A stretch of 64,000 nucleotides of DNA from Sphagnum magellanicum (taxonomy: Eukaryota > Streptophyta > Sphagnopsida > Sphagnales > Sphagnaceae): contig CM038912.1 in NCBI GenBank assembly GCA_021904315.1, positions 4,675,061-4,739,060 of the forward strand. The letters are read 5' to 3'. Position 1 is the stretch's first letter; the number at the start of each line of letters is the position of its first letter. Below, piece after piece: positions 25,945-36,959 of this stretch. Made by a program: the position numbers and the translations under genes. Below the pieces are notes generated by a model that had not been told where the DNA came from, ran no database searches, and saw only the letters and a program-made list of their open reading frames with translations.

Positions 25945-26185
25945 AGGCAAAGGATCAATGAAGAGGACAAGCTGTGCAAATCACAAAATGCCAAAAAAAA
26001 AAGCACTAAACTTCTGGAAGCAAAGGATCAATGAACAAGAAGCATGAAGAAGACTAGCTGTCCAAATAGCAAAATGTTAGGGAAAAAAAATACTAAACTT
26101 ATGGAGGCAAAGGATCAATAAGGAAGAAGCATGAAGAGGACAAGTTGCCCAAATCACAAAATGTTAGAAAAAAAAGCACTACAAT
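25945..26185. repeat. Tandem repeat, ~73-87 bp, three copies
   Basis: The phrase aggatcaat, then agaggacaag.tg.ccaaat.acaaaatg, an A-run, and a.actaaactt recurs from about 25951, 26024 and 26111. It sits directly downstream of the dispersed repeat. Confidence 0.8.
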
Positions 26186-28289
26186 CTTCACCTGATTCTA
26201 GATTTCATTTTTTTTCCATTTTGTGTCTATTTTGAGTGATTTGACAAGTTATGAGTGAACCAATTTTAACTTTACAAAACCTTGTTGAACTTCAAAAGCA
26301 ACCTAGCAATGTCCAAGTATTTTAAGTTCGAAATCACAAATCATTTTTAATAAGATGATAATTCAACATTAATCATCCTATCTTGTCTTCAAGACCCCTT
26401 CTCATTTCCTATCCTTTTTTAGTGATCTTCATAGCTACGAGTGCACAAATTGACAATTTACAAACCTCCTTGAACTCAAAGGCAATAAAAGAATGTCCAA
26501 AAAAATTAACCTTTCCAATACATGAAGTGTTTGATCATCAACTTGTCTAATTCATTCATCGTAAGAAACAATAAGAAACTACAACAAGTTGAACTAAAAT
26601 TCATCATAGACTTCAAATTCAAAGATATAACTTCCTAAAATCAGAAAAAAATTGTTGAAACACAAAATCATCCACAATAATTAATGATTCAATTCCAAAA
26701 GCAATGATGGATTTGAAGTTGCCTTGGTTCAAGGGCCTAAGAAACACTAAATAATATATTTTTAAACAAAAAATTTACTTGGCAATGAATTTCACATGTA
26801 CATGCTTATGGTTTCAAACAATGTTATACGAACAAAACCATTCAAATCTTATGAAAAGGATTTGCAATACTAAAAGAAGAAGCAAATTTGAACATTCTAT
26901 GAACAAGCTCTCAAACTCTAACTATGTTTTATTTTAGCCCTATTAAAATCCATTATTGGCTTTCATTCCATGAAAGTTTTCAATGAGGTCTTCTTAATTC
27001 CTAAAAATTAATGAAATATCCTTTTATGAACAACAAGTATAAAGGTAGACCCACATAAATATATGCTTCAATGAGGATGGTGGAGATTGCAAGAAGGTAA
27101 CAAGGAGAACTATATTTGGAAATCCATTTATGAATTCGCTCAAGAGCAAGGTTTTTTTCTTTCAATTTTGTGATGTGGACGAATGGCAATCATCCGTAAG
27201 AATGATTTAGTTCAATTGGAATTTTAAAATATCATTTTTTTCTAAAATGTAACATCCTTTTATATTTTTGGCTACTTAATATAAGTTAACATAGAATCTA
27301 ATGGTTTTTTATTTGTATTTTTTTGAAATTTGGTGACAAAAAAATCACTAGATTTTTGCCAATTTGGAAAATTTTCACCAAAATAAAAAAACATCCCCCA
27401 AGAATTATAACATTAGCTCCTATATAGTTGTTGCCCATTTTAATAATTTATCAAATTCACATTTTGAAGATTGCAAGGTTCCACTCTAACTTGAAAACCC
27501 AAAATTTTCATTTGAATTTCATTTATGAACACCTAATTTTGTCACTAAAAGTGCCACATGAAATTGCATGTTTTGTGTCAAGTCAAAAAAAAAAAATTTG
27601 TTGAAGTTTTCTACATCCAACATTTAATAGCACTTGTTAAATCCAAGATGAGTTTAATCTACCTTTGTTATCTCACCATGTCCCTTAATTGATGTTAGCT
27701 AAAAAAACTATTAAAGATTTGTGAACACTTTTAAAGTTTCAATCCAATGATTGATTTTATAATCCCATTCATGGACAAGTAATTGGACTAGACTTCCATT
27801 TAAGGCTTTGAATAAAGGTTGAATAGGTGTGTCTAGGGTTAACCTCTTAGGATTTAAGCCAAACTTCATAAAATTTTTACAAATATACCTTACAAGTTAT
27901 CATTTAATTAATGGCTTTCATAAAGCTTAATGAAGTTTATGTTAACATCACTACCACAAACAAATTAAACCCACGATTTATTTTCCAACTAAAATCTCAT
28001 GGCTAAGGAAAAACCTTTAAATTAATACAAGGTTATATAATGTCAATTGAAAAAATATATAATTCAATATAATTCATTTTTAAAAATAATATTCAAATAT
28101 TATTATTATATTTTCATCAGCTCTTACTTTCATTATTTATACCTATGAGTATACCTTGTAAAAATAATTTTAAATAAATTAAATAAATAATTATTCTCAA
28201 ACATTTAAATTGGCAAATAATGTGATGTAATTGGCAAAAGAAACAAAAAAAGGGGGGGGTCTATGGGTGAGCCGCGCACCCTTGCATAA
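26186..28289. other. AT-rich spacer, no gene seen
   Basis: Very AT-rich with short chance frames only. Nothing recognisable before the mitochondrial insertion. Confidence 0.7.
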
Positions 28290-28300
28290 TAGATGAAGAA

Positions 28301-28395
28301 GGAAATAGTTACAAAACACGAATAGGAAACCGATGTATTTTTACGAGTCACCTTCACTCTGTATGTAAGTTATTTCACATTTTTCGTATATTTTT
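28301..28395 (+). pseudogene. rps14: Mitochondrial rps14 fragment
   Basis: Reads NSYKTRIGNRCIFT followed by HSVCKLFHIFRI, matching the C-terminal half of mitochondrial ribosomal protein S14, a subunit of the mitoribosome small subunit. An extra A just upstream breaks the frame, and the start and end of the gene are missing. Confidence 0.8.
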
Positions 28396-28543
28396 TCGTG
28401 AATTAACATCTAAAGGTTCTTTAATAGGCATAAAAAAATCATGTTGGTAGTCAATAGAATAAAGGTTAACTTTGTGAATATCAAGAGAATGTAACAAACA
28501 AAAAACTTTTTTTACAGCAAGCAAAAAAGAAAAAATTTGCTGC

Positions 28544-28580
28544 CCACAGAATGCTCTTGCAAATTGTGACCTTCGCCAAT
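28544..28580 (-). pseudogene. rps12: Mitochondrial rps12 fragment
   Basis: The minus strand encodes GEGHNLQEHS, the highly conserved core of ribosomal protein S12, then diverges. The match is short (about 36 bp), so plastid origin cannot be excluded from this piece alone. Confidence 0.6.
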
Positions 28581-28819
28581 CAAAGGGTCGCAAGCCCTAA
28601 ACATAAACAACAAGGTAATTGCTTTCCAAATTCCTCAATTATAGCTCACATGGGAAGAAAGGTTTTTTACTAACATCAGAAATCAGTGTTGTTGAATTTT
28701 GGAATCTTTGTAAACCAATAAGGTTTTCCTACTCACCAAGGTGTGGTAAGATTATTGTACTTATTCTTCAATACCAAAACAAAGGCTATTAATACTCTTA
28801 CATTGTATATTTCATTTAT

Positions 28820-28936
28820 CATCATCCTCATGGAAGAGGTGAAGGACGCATGAAAGGAAGTAGACCCTCGGTATCACCTTGGGGAAAGCCCAACAAAGGT
28901 GGATTTAAAACAATAGTAAAAAAACGCAAAAATTAG
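28820..28936 (+). pseudogene. rpl2: Mitochondrial rpl2 3' end
   Basis: Reads [13 protein letters not shown], then [16 protein letters not shown] and a basic tail ending in a stop at 28934-28936. This is the C-terminal signature of mitochondrial ribosomal protein L2. The Gly-Gly-Phe-Lys tail with a short basic end resembles bryophyte versions, as I recall them. Upstream parts of the gene are absent. Confidence 0.8.
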
Positions 28937-29034
28937 TTTATGACACAATCTGTATGGAAAGGCCCTTTTTGTAAATTCATATTGGCTAAAGTGAAAAAAA
29001 AAAAATAGTAGAGAACATTGGCATGGTGCTAACT

Positions 29035-29125
29035 AAACCTCCATAATATTTAACAAGTCAAGTTTTGTGTTGGTCATATAAAGCACCAACACATAAAAAA
29101 AGGGCTGAAGAAACTAGTCCATGAC
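29035..29125 (-). pseudogene. nad4: Mitochondrial nad4 fragment, copy 1
   Basis: The minus strand matches NADH dehydrogenase subunit 4 around the SHGLVSS...FLCVGVLYDRHKTRLVxYYGG region. Here HKT is followed by TGA where Arg (CGA) is expected, and DRH reads DQH, both C-to-T or G-to-A type changes. The same stretch recurs in copy 2 at 30535-30805. Confidence 0.75.
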
Positions 29126-29632
29126 TAATTCAAGAATACAATTGATATGAGGTATTGGTTTGTGCACCTCTTTGATTATTTTTTTGTATTCTCTTTTTTT
29201 TAGATACAATTCGATAATTCTCCAACCAAATTTCAATTTGTGGAAGCACTTTGGCCCAACGAAAAATAGGCAAAAATGAAAAGAGATTATAAAAAAAAAT
29301 CGGAAAAAGAGAAAAAATAAAAAATATTTATGATTTTTTTTTGCAATTTTTAAAAACCTCCGACCTTAATGAAAAAGCCAAATTTTTGGCTCTTTGTTTT
29401 CTACTTGCTTTTTTGCAAGCTCTTTTTTTGTTTTCAATAATAATTGGATTTTTTATTTTATTGTTTGTGCTTTACCAAAAAGTTTTTTTACTCTTTCTTA
29501 TTGAAAAATAAATAAAATTGCAGATCTCTAAACTTAGATGGTGCAAAACACCTTTTTACTTTGTTTTTTTTTCATCAAAAGGCAATAAGGATATAATTAA
29601 AAGGCAAAGAGGATGCCGCAATAAGCATGTTG

Positions 29633-29685
29633 CGCCCTTCGACCTCTTGACATTGATGAAGGTGGCCTCAAGAGGTCGAAGGGCG
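29633..29685. repeat. Perfect 18-bp stem hairpin
   Basis: cgcccttcgacctcttga (29633-29650) is followed, after a 17-nt loop, by its exact reverse complement (29668-29685). In this AT-rich surrounding the GC-rich perfect stem stands out. It lies inside the NUMT and may be an inverted repeat carried from mitochondrial DNA. Confidence 0.9.
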
Positions 29686-29979
29686 TAGTTGAACACGCAA
29701 ACTGCCATTTCATCATTAGTAAACGTAAAAAAGTTCCCCAAAAATAGACTAAAATAGGCTAAAATAGGGGGTTTGGGGTTGAGCCAAATGATTATTAAGT
29801 GTAGAAAATATGGGTTGTTTAAGAATCGATAATCGTCTCACCATACGAAATACACTCATACAAAATCCATGATTGGTTGGACTTCAAGCTTGTTGATTGA
29901 AGACCTAAAAAAGAAATCTTATAAATCATATATAGCAATATAACACCCTTTTATTGTATCTGCTATTTGAGCAATAAAA

Positions 29980-30170
29980 AAAGTCGCTACCTTAAAATAG
30001 TTAGAATTATTGCCACTATTTATCAGGGCTTTTATTTGAAGCTTATAACACTTCTGCTTTTCACCTTCCAACATTGGGCAGATGTCATATTCTATACATC
30101 ATGTTACCACTTAACAGAGTCATGTGTTTTTAATAAACAGTCGCTACCCCTTATATGTGTCGCTTTCCTA
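29980..30170 (-). pseudogene. Mitochondrial large-subunit rRNA fragment
   Basis: The minus strand contains ggggtagcgactgtttat, taaaaacaca.gactctg, taagtggtaaca.gatgtat, and ctgccca.tgttggaagg. Further 3' come a gccc.g.taa.tagtggc stretch and ttttaaggtagcga. These are ordered, conserved blocks of the large-subunit rRNA peptidyl-transferase half. About 190 bp survive, with substitutions and small deletions, so it cannot be functional. Confidence 0.85.
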
Positions 30171-30534
30171 TTAATAAAATAAGACTAGAAATCAAAAACA
30201 AAATAAATTAAGTGGTATAAAGTAAATTGCCTAATGTTTCCAAATTAGTCCAATTCTGTATCTTTTTGACATAAATTGTATATGTTAGATAGGTTCTACT
30301 CAATTTGGTAAGACTTTGAAGCCTTATAGGGTTCTACTCGCTTTATTTGCCAAACAAATGAAGTGGGTTTTGCTAAAAAAAATAAACTTAACTTTTTTCT
30401 AAACATCCAAACAACTTATAGTATCATTTATTTTTTGGATGATCATAAATTATTTTTTAAAACGAAAAAGAAAAAGACATATTTAATGATTATAGACAAA
30501 ACACTTTAAGAAGAATCAAGATCCAATTTCATGT

Positions 30535-30805
30535 TATTTCATGATGAACATAATATGTCAAAATTTCTTCGATTCCCACATGAATATGCCCAAATAATGA
30601 GATATTTAACAAAATCAAAGTATAAACATTTGTTATAAGAATGGTTAGAATAAGTTGAATCTTATGTCGGTCATATAAAACATCAACACATAAAAAAAGG
30701 ACTGAAGAAACTAGTCCATGACTTAACATAAGTAAAATACTACCTTTAATTCCCTGTATGTTTAGACTGAACATACCAATAGTCAAAAAATTCATATGGG
30801 CTCCT
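30535..30805 (-). pseudogene. nad4: Mitochondrial nad4 fragment, copy 2
   Basis: The minus strand reads [32 protein letters not shown] and [12 protein letters not shown], a close match to subunit 4 of respiratory complex I. After that it becomes a degraded match to the ...LANISLPGTSS... region. No stop interrupts the best part, but both gene ends are missing and conserved glycines are lost downstream. It overlaps the same gene region as copy 1. Confidence 0.88.
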
Positions 30806-30889
30806 TAAGGATATGGCCCCCTTCTTCTTTCATAGAAACGGTTTTCCATAATTCATTATGGTTCATCTAAGTTAAAACAAAAAAAAAAA

Positions 30890-30966
30890 AATTTCCATTC
30901 CTGTTTGGCACCTATGGTAAAGATTGGAGGTATTTGGCCTCCCAAAGGAATTGATGTATTAAACTT
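30890..30966 (+). pseudogene. cox3: Mitochondrial cox3 fragment
   Basis: Reads FHSCLAPMVKIGGIWPPKG followed by IDVLN, matching cytochrome c oxidase subunit 3. It breaks off immediately before the expected Pro-Trp-Glu-Ile. Upstream, an A-run and a frame change separate it from any further cox3 sequence. Confidence 0.85.
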
Positions 30967-31275
30967 CACTATCTACTTCACAAATAGTGGGCTATTATGC
31001 GTTTTTTTTACGTAACAAAAAAAGGAACATAACAAGACATAATAACCAACTTTTCATTTGCTTTGCACTCCAAGAAAGTGAAAAAACACAAGGTTAGGGA
31101 GTCCATCCAAGCAATTGCTTTCAACCTTTGTTTTCCCAAACGCGCCCTCCTAGGCGCACAACACTAAGTAAACCGAGCCAACTCACATTACGCACTCCTA
31201 CATGAAGGTTATCAATGTGTTGTCCTAAATTACTAATACTGCTTATTATTATTTTTAATTGCCCAACTTGAACAT

Positions 31276-31430
31276 TCAATCTAAAGCAAACTTTTTTTTC
31301 GGTTTTACTTTGGTCTTCGAGGGCAAAGCTCTCTTCCCAAAGGAAGAAGGTTTTCTTGTAGAAGCAAACTTTCCAAATTTATGACCAACCATCTTTTCAG
31401 TAATCTTTAAACTAATTGATTTCTGATCAA
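31276..31430 (-). pseudogene. rps19: Mitochondrial rps19 3' end
   Basis: The minus strand reads LKITEKMVGHKFGKFASTRK, then PSSFGKRALPSKTK and a lysine-rich end with a stop at 31276-31278. This is the C-terminal half of mitochondrial ribosomal protein S19. The frame is intact at the 3' end, but the N-terminal half is missing. Confidence 0.88.
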
Positions 31431-33430
31431 AATGTAAGCACTGAGCTTAGTAATTACAATGTTGAATAGGATGTGCTTTTCCAAAAATGTTTCAACACCA
31501 ATATATCCTATCTATATTCGAGTGTATAACAAAAATTCAATTACATTATCTATGCCTTTTAATGGGCAGAAAGTTGGCGCCCTTTCTGTGCTTACACAAA
31601 TGGTGATATGGATATGCATTCAATTTAGAAAAGTTTAGACAATTGGGGATTAAAGAATACTGCAATCGCTACAGTCTGTCTCCTGCAAGGAGGTTATGAT
31701 TACAAAATGCATAAAAAATAAATATCAATAATATCAAAATGATATATTGAACTCAAATAAAAAAGAGTGATGTTAAAAAAATACTTGTTCTTAGGGCCTT
31801 AGCACTTTTGTTGATAATAATCATAATTTGCAAAAAAAAAAAAGTTTATGGACATTATCGTCATAACGTTATATTTTGCGATAGAAGCGTTCGACAGTTA
31901 TAATGTTGAACAAAAATTACTTGTCTAACCACCCCAGTTGTTCTTATGGTGAAGGGATGGGAAAGCAACAACCAAGCTTTCCAGCCTGACCACTCCCATT
32001 ACCTAATCATATGCATATCGTACATGGTAGATTTTGATGCCTACACAAAAGAGTTTAATATATTCTAATTCCATGGATCACGCAATTGTTATTTTAGTTT
32101 ATGGTAACATTTCAATTTTTCGTATATTTTATTGTACTAGATGGATGGTCTATCTGCCCTTAAGTGATATAACTAGTCATTCTAGAGGATTTCTAGATTT
32201 TATCGAATGTTCGATGTTTAACACTGCTTTTAATTGTAGGCACATTCAAAACAAGTAAAAAAGGGAAAGAGGAGATAGAAAATAAAATGCATTGACGCAT
32301 GTAGCGAGCAAAAGATTTTTTAAAAATAAAAATAAAATAAAAATAAAAATTATATATATATATATATATAGTTTTTTATTTGATTTTTTCACGTTTTGTT
32401 TTCCCCCATTCAATTTGTCAAGTGAAAACTCAATGAACAAAATAATCATCTTACATGGAAAAAAAAACTTATATAAAGGTGAAAAATATTTTTTTCAGTT
32501 TTAAATAAATAAATTTCTAATGAATTTTTTTTAAATGATAAAAAAATCATTTGAAGATAAATATAAAGTTAAACTAAGTTTTAAATTTTGATTGTGTGTG
32601 TGTGTGTGGGTGTGGGTGTGTGTGTGTGTGTGTGTGTAAAATAATATATTTAGATTCACTTCCCCAAAAAAAGGAGCTTTTCTAATTGTATGTGAAATAA
32701 AGGTAAAAATAAAGATAAAGAAGGTGAAGGTTTATCAATTACTAGTATAAGTTATTAGTGAAATTTAAACATAATATAAAACTTCCTTGTATATATTTTA
32801 TTCATTCAATAAAAATATATCAAAGTGTTTTTGTTTTTTAATTTTAATGTGTTATAATTGCACACCAATGATAACATTTTAAGAAAATTCTACTAGAATC
32901 TTTAATTTTTGACCACTTAAGGAAAAAATCCAACCCTATTGTTACTTTTGAATTAATATTTAAATTTTTTAAAAGATCAAAAGCATTTAAAGGTAAAAAT
33001 AAAGTTAAATTAATATTTAAATTATACTTTTATGATCATTATATTTTTATAAAAATATATATGATCAGTTTTATTATTTTTAATCATTCAATGTGAAATA
33101 TTATATTTAACTTCACTTTAAAAGGGAGCTTTTATATGTGTACCTAAAATGTAGGTTAAAATAAAGGTAAAAATCGTGAAGGTTTATCAATTTCGTAATC
33201 ATTCTAATCTAATATATTAATTCACTACGTCTGTTTGTGACGTGACATTCTGTTGCATAAGACGTTCTGCTGCATAACCGACGGCAGTTGGGAAAAATAA
33301 CTGCTCCCTTCTGTAATATTCTTCTGCCATGCCTTGATGGGTCTTGCTGCTTCTTCCTCCTCTGCAATTTTTTTGTAATGGGTCTTGCTGCTACTTTTCT
33401 TTCTGTAATTTTTCCTAGCTACATAACAAT
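31431..33430. other. AT-rich spacer with microsatellites
   Basis: Holds a (TA)n run near 32350-32368 and a (GT)n run near 32595-32637. A ~100-bp block ending aaggtttatcaatt occurs at about 32650-32740 and again near 33105-33190. No gene was seen. The first few hundred bases may still be mitochondrial but I could not match them. Confidence 0.6.
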
Positions 33431-33433
33431 TAC

Positions 33434-34190
33434 CAATCATGAGTTTCAATTCTGTAGAAATCACATTAGAAGGCATAGATCACAGCAGCCTGAACATAAC
33501 AATAAAAGATGACTGGACATGAGTTATTCAGGAGGATCTCCAGAATCTCAAGGCTTGGCAAGTTGACATTGTAAATTCCCAGTGGTCTGCCTTCTTTGTT
33601 CCTGACCACTTTCTAGACTCTACGATTCTGCTCTATCAAATTAACTTCACAACATGATTTGCAGAGTCTAATACAACTGATAGAAGAAGTCCTCCTACAG
33701 TAAGAGTGGCCATAGACTCTGAAGTGAGTCAATCCTACAACAACACCATGGAGGCCTTAATCCAAAAATTTACAACTGCAGAAGCCATCTGCTGATCAGT
33801 CAACAGGATCTCCTATGTGTCCTATGGCACTCTAAGTCATAGAGCCGTCTACACTCTCCAGTCTGCAGAAACTTTGCTAGTATCTCCAAGTGTTTGCTGC
33901 TTGGAGCAACAGTGAGGAGCACAAGAATTGCAGAGAACCAAAAAAACCAATGTCTGCATATTGCACTGGCCAAAATCAGCAACAACACTAATGATGGTCT
34001 CAGAGTTGAGACCATGAACACACCCATATCTCCTCCCACTTCTGCAGCAACTAGGAGTGACATGACTACAGTGGTGGGTACAACAAATCAAACTTCCTCC
34101 TTGACAACAGGAACAAGAATAAAAACGCTTATACCTCCACTCAACATGGTGCGGAAACCTTCTCAAGAAGCTTCCTTCAGGAAGATTTGA
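33434..34190 (+). pseudogene. Broken, unrecognised coding sequence (possible secreted protein)
   Basis: From the ATG at 33438 a protein-like frame runs with MSFNSVEITLEGIDHSS and SLNITIKDDWT, then TGA, then continues in the same frame with VIQEDLQNLKAWQVDIVNSQ and ILLYQINFTT before another TGA. Further pieces follow with TVRVAIDSEVSQSYNNTMEA and LIQKFTTAEAI. A 98-codon frame from 33894 is Thr/Ser-rich with Asn-X-Thr sites. The region is clearly less AT-rich than its flanks. Composition suggests an extracellular, glycosylated protein. I recognise no family. It may be a pseudogene, or exons of a gene whose introns I cannot place. Confidence 0.4.
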
Positions 34191-34423
34191 AATTCAGAAA
34201 TCTATAGCGAAATCGGAAACACAGACAGAAACAACGAAAGATTGAAGCAAAGTTTTTTGACAGTCCAGTGTTCAACCACGATTCTGTTCCAGAAATCGAT
34301 TTCCTTTGCAGTCATACACAGAAGGCAATGGCGAGAAACCGTGTGGGAACACGAACAACGATGATGCATCACTTACTTCATGTCAAGCGAAATCGACTCA
34401 ATTACGGCGATTCCTGCGTCAGA

Positions 34424-34612
34424 GCCTCGAATTCATCCACAGAAGAAATTTCGAGGAAACGAAATCTCATTTGGCGCCAAACAATATTTCTACCAAATGC
34501 TCGATCTGATCAGCAGAAGAAACTTCGAGCAAAAAAAATCTCCATGATGCCATATATTTCTATCCGACCCTCGAATTGCTCTGCAGAAGAAATGTCGAGC
34601 AAATGAAATACT
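34424..34612. repeat. ~70-bp tandem repeat, about 2.7 copies
   Basis: Three units start with ctcga and share cagaagaaa.ttcgag.aaa; the first two also share an atatttctaccaaa-like middle. They lie just downstream of the broken coding region. Confidence 0.7.
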
Positions 34613-34734
34613 CGATCGAATCCACATGCTTTGCCAGGATTTGCAACCCTTGCTCGCACTGCGTTTTCCAGAAATTCTCTGTTCGCTGCCATACAAACCA
34701 CTAAGCGAGCGGAATTCGATTCTTGCGAGATGGT

Positions 34735-34930
34735 ACAAAATTTCAAGCTTTGATTGGATTGATTTGTTTCTAGTTGTTGTAGAGACAAATGTCAAGCTTT
34801 TTGCAATGATTTCAAGCTTTGATTTGATTGATGTTTTTGTTTCTGGTTTGTTGTAGAGACATCTTTCCAGCTTTTGCAACAATTTCAAGCTTTTCATTTG
34901 ATTGATTTTGGTTTCTAGTTTATTATAGAG
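34735..34930. repeat. ~72-bp tandem repeat, about three copies
   Basis: atttcaagcttt, gat.tgattgat, tttgtttctagtt and gtagagaca recur in order from about 34739, 34809 and 34884. Confidence 0.75.
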
Positions 34931-36955
34931 ATAGATTTCAAAGCCTGGCATAATAATGTTTGTAATGGAATGGTAAATGCAGGAATTGTTTGTGTCTGTT
35001 TTCCTTTTTTCAGAGCTTTTTTTTTCTTGTGGAAAAAACAAAGCCTTCCTCAATTGGGCACACTCACTGTTGGCTTCTTCACCATCTTTGTATGAATTGT
35101 TTTGCATGAACTTTTCTGGTTTTGTATATCATCCTCAACAAACACAAAAAAAATGCAAACATATGAAGCAAAATTTTCTCTTCTCCCAATTGATGGAGCA
35201 TGGAGGAGGGATTTCACAAGCTGGAGCATGGAGGGTTTCAGTAGTGTGTGAGCAGGAACTGGTTGTGTTTTCTCCTGTTTTTGAGTCTTGGTTTTCGCAA
35301 CTTCCTTTTTGAGAAGCAGCAGCAGTAGCCGGCTTTGGGGATTGAGTTTCTGAGAAGAAAAAGACGAAGATCAAGTTGGAGGCAGAAGCCACATGAGACA
35401 AAGAACCCCTGCCCCACCAAAAGGAAAAAAGAAAAAAAAGGCATCGCGGAGAATAGCTGACGGATATGTGAGGTGGCGAGGTTATCCACATCAATTCTTT
35501 AAAGAGGGAAGAAGAATTTGCGAAAGATTAGGTGACGCATTTGTGTTAGGGAGAGAGCTTGCAAGAAGATCATTGAAACTTTCTATAGTGTGTGTGTGTG
35601 TGTGTGGGTTGGCGTTCCTTCCACCAAAAGAAGTCACAAATAGAAGCAGCTCCTATGGCATTTTGGAGAAGAGGAGGAGTTGGGTGGTGGTCGAGAAGCT
35701 TGCTCTTGAGAAATTGCATTACTGCCTTCCTTCCTTTGCAAAATTCAGGCCTCAAGGTAAAGAACCGGGTGGGGGGGAGCTCGACGGGTGCATTATGCAC
35801 CGGGTTCACACTAGTAAAAATAAAATTTATAAGTTTGGTTTTATCACTATTTTGTTGAATTAATCAATTGTTTGAAAACCTTGTCATTAGGTTCAATCCA
35901 AATAATTCAAAATGTTAGACTTCATAAGCGATGCAAAAATTTTATATAAATACCTCCTAATAGGGTTGTGACTATTCTTGCCAAATAAGCATTGTGATTT
36001 TTTGCCATGGGCCATTCATAGAAGGTTGGGTAATAAGGTGCAAACAAGTTAATAAAAATCACTACAAGTGTAATAAGTGATTTGTGTTTCACATATTTGG
36101 GTCAAAAATTAATTTGAACGTGGAAAATGGTAAATTCTTTACACAAATATGTTGTTAATATACTATGGAAGCATGTGGTATGATTTCAATTAAGTTTAAT
36201 GTTGATAAAATATTCAAAAACATTCATTAAATATTGTAATGCATGTTATTCAACTTTATAAAGATTTTATTTTTGGGAATATTACTTGAACATGGCAAAC
36301 TTTGGGGGAGATTTTTAAAACATATATTTACATAAAATATAATGCAATTTTTTTAGGTCACAAGATTTTTTATTTTTTATTTTTCAAAATATTCCAATAA
36401 TATTTCAAAAATCACTTACCCAAAGTGGTAAATGTGGTTTTTCTTTTTCTTTTTACACATCAAACAAACTTATATAGAATGTTGATTACTCACATTTAGA
36501 TTTTGTGCAACTGATCACATTTTAAAACTTGTGTATTTTAATTCTATTTGAACTTGGACCATAAAATGGACAACTTTGGTCCATTTGTGGGTTAACTTTT
36601 GCCTTCCAAAAATTAACTACAACCTTTTTATGCAATAACGTCCACATAACTATTAACCCATTTTTTTTATAGATTATATGTGGATTAGTACTAATTAAAA
36701 TTAATTATTGATCACATACTTATTAATTATTTAATATAACTTACTAATCATTTATTAATTAAATAATTATTGGTTAGTTATTGGTTACATAATTTAAATT
36801 TGAATTTTTTTACAAGGCATGATTATTTATCATGGATAATATAAGTTACCAATGTATTATAATTCGCCTTTTCTAAAACCTTGTTTTTTCCCAACATTGG
36901 TCATATGTGATTAACTTTGTTGTAGTTTTGAAAGCATGGTGAACAATGATTCACA
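34931..36955. other. Spacer, no supported gene
   Basis: Open frames at 35393-35863 (+) and 35135-35494 (-) overlap and show no family features; a (TG)n run lies at about 35589-35607. From 35870 the sequence is very AT-rich with no frame of interest. Confidence 0.5.
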
Positions 36956-36959
36956 TCGT

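Larger units (their letters stand above)
28290..31430. other. Nuclear mitochondrial DNA insertion (NUMT), scrambled and decayed
   Basis: Within about 3.1 kb there are short remnants of at least seven plant mitochondrial genes: rps14 (+), rps12 (-), rpl2 (+), nad4 (-, two pieces), large-subunit rRNA (-), cox3 (+) and rps19 (-). They are separated by unassigned AT-rich sequence, in mixed orientation, and broken by stops and frameshifts. That rules out a functional mitochondrial segment and fits an old, rearranged nuclear insertion. A mitochondrial rather than plastid origin follows from cox3, nad4 and the rps19 and rpl2 tails. Boundaries are set by the outermost recognised fragments; the insertion may extend to about 32000. 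Confidence 0.85.

Noticed and set aside
28375..28593. 72-codon minus-strand frame as an intact mitochondrial ORF
   Set aside because: The only recognisable piece, rps12 GEGHNLQEHS, is in a different frame, so this frame is a shadow.
30535..30805. Plastid ndhD instead of mitochondrial nad4
   Set aside because: The SLNIQGI...MLSHGLVSS...VLYDRHK series fits mitochondrial nad4, and the neighbouring cox3 remnant is mitochondrial only.
34490..35107. 205-codon minus-strand frame
   Set aside because: It crosses two tandem arrays and repeats its own peptide with them; not gene-like.
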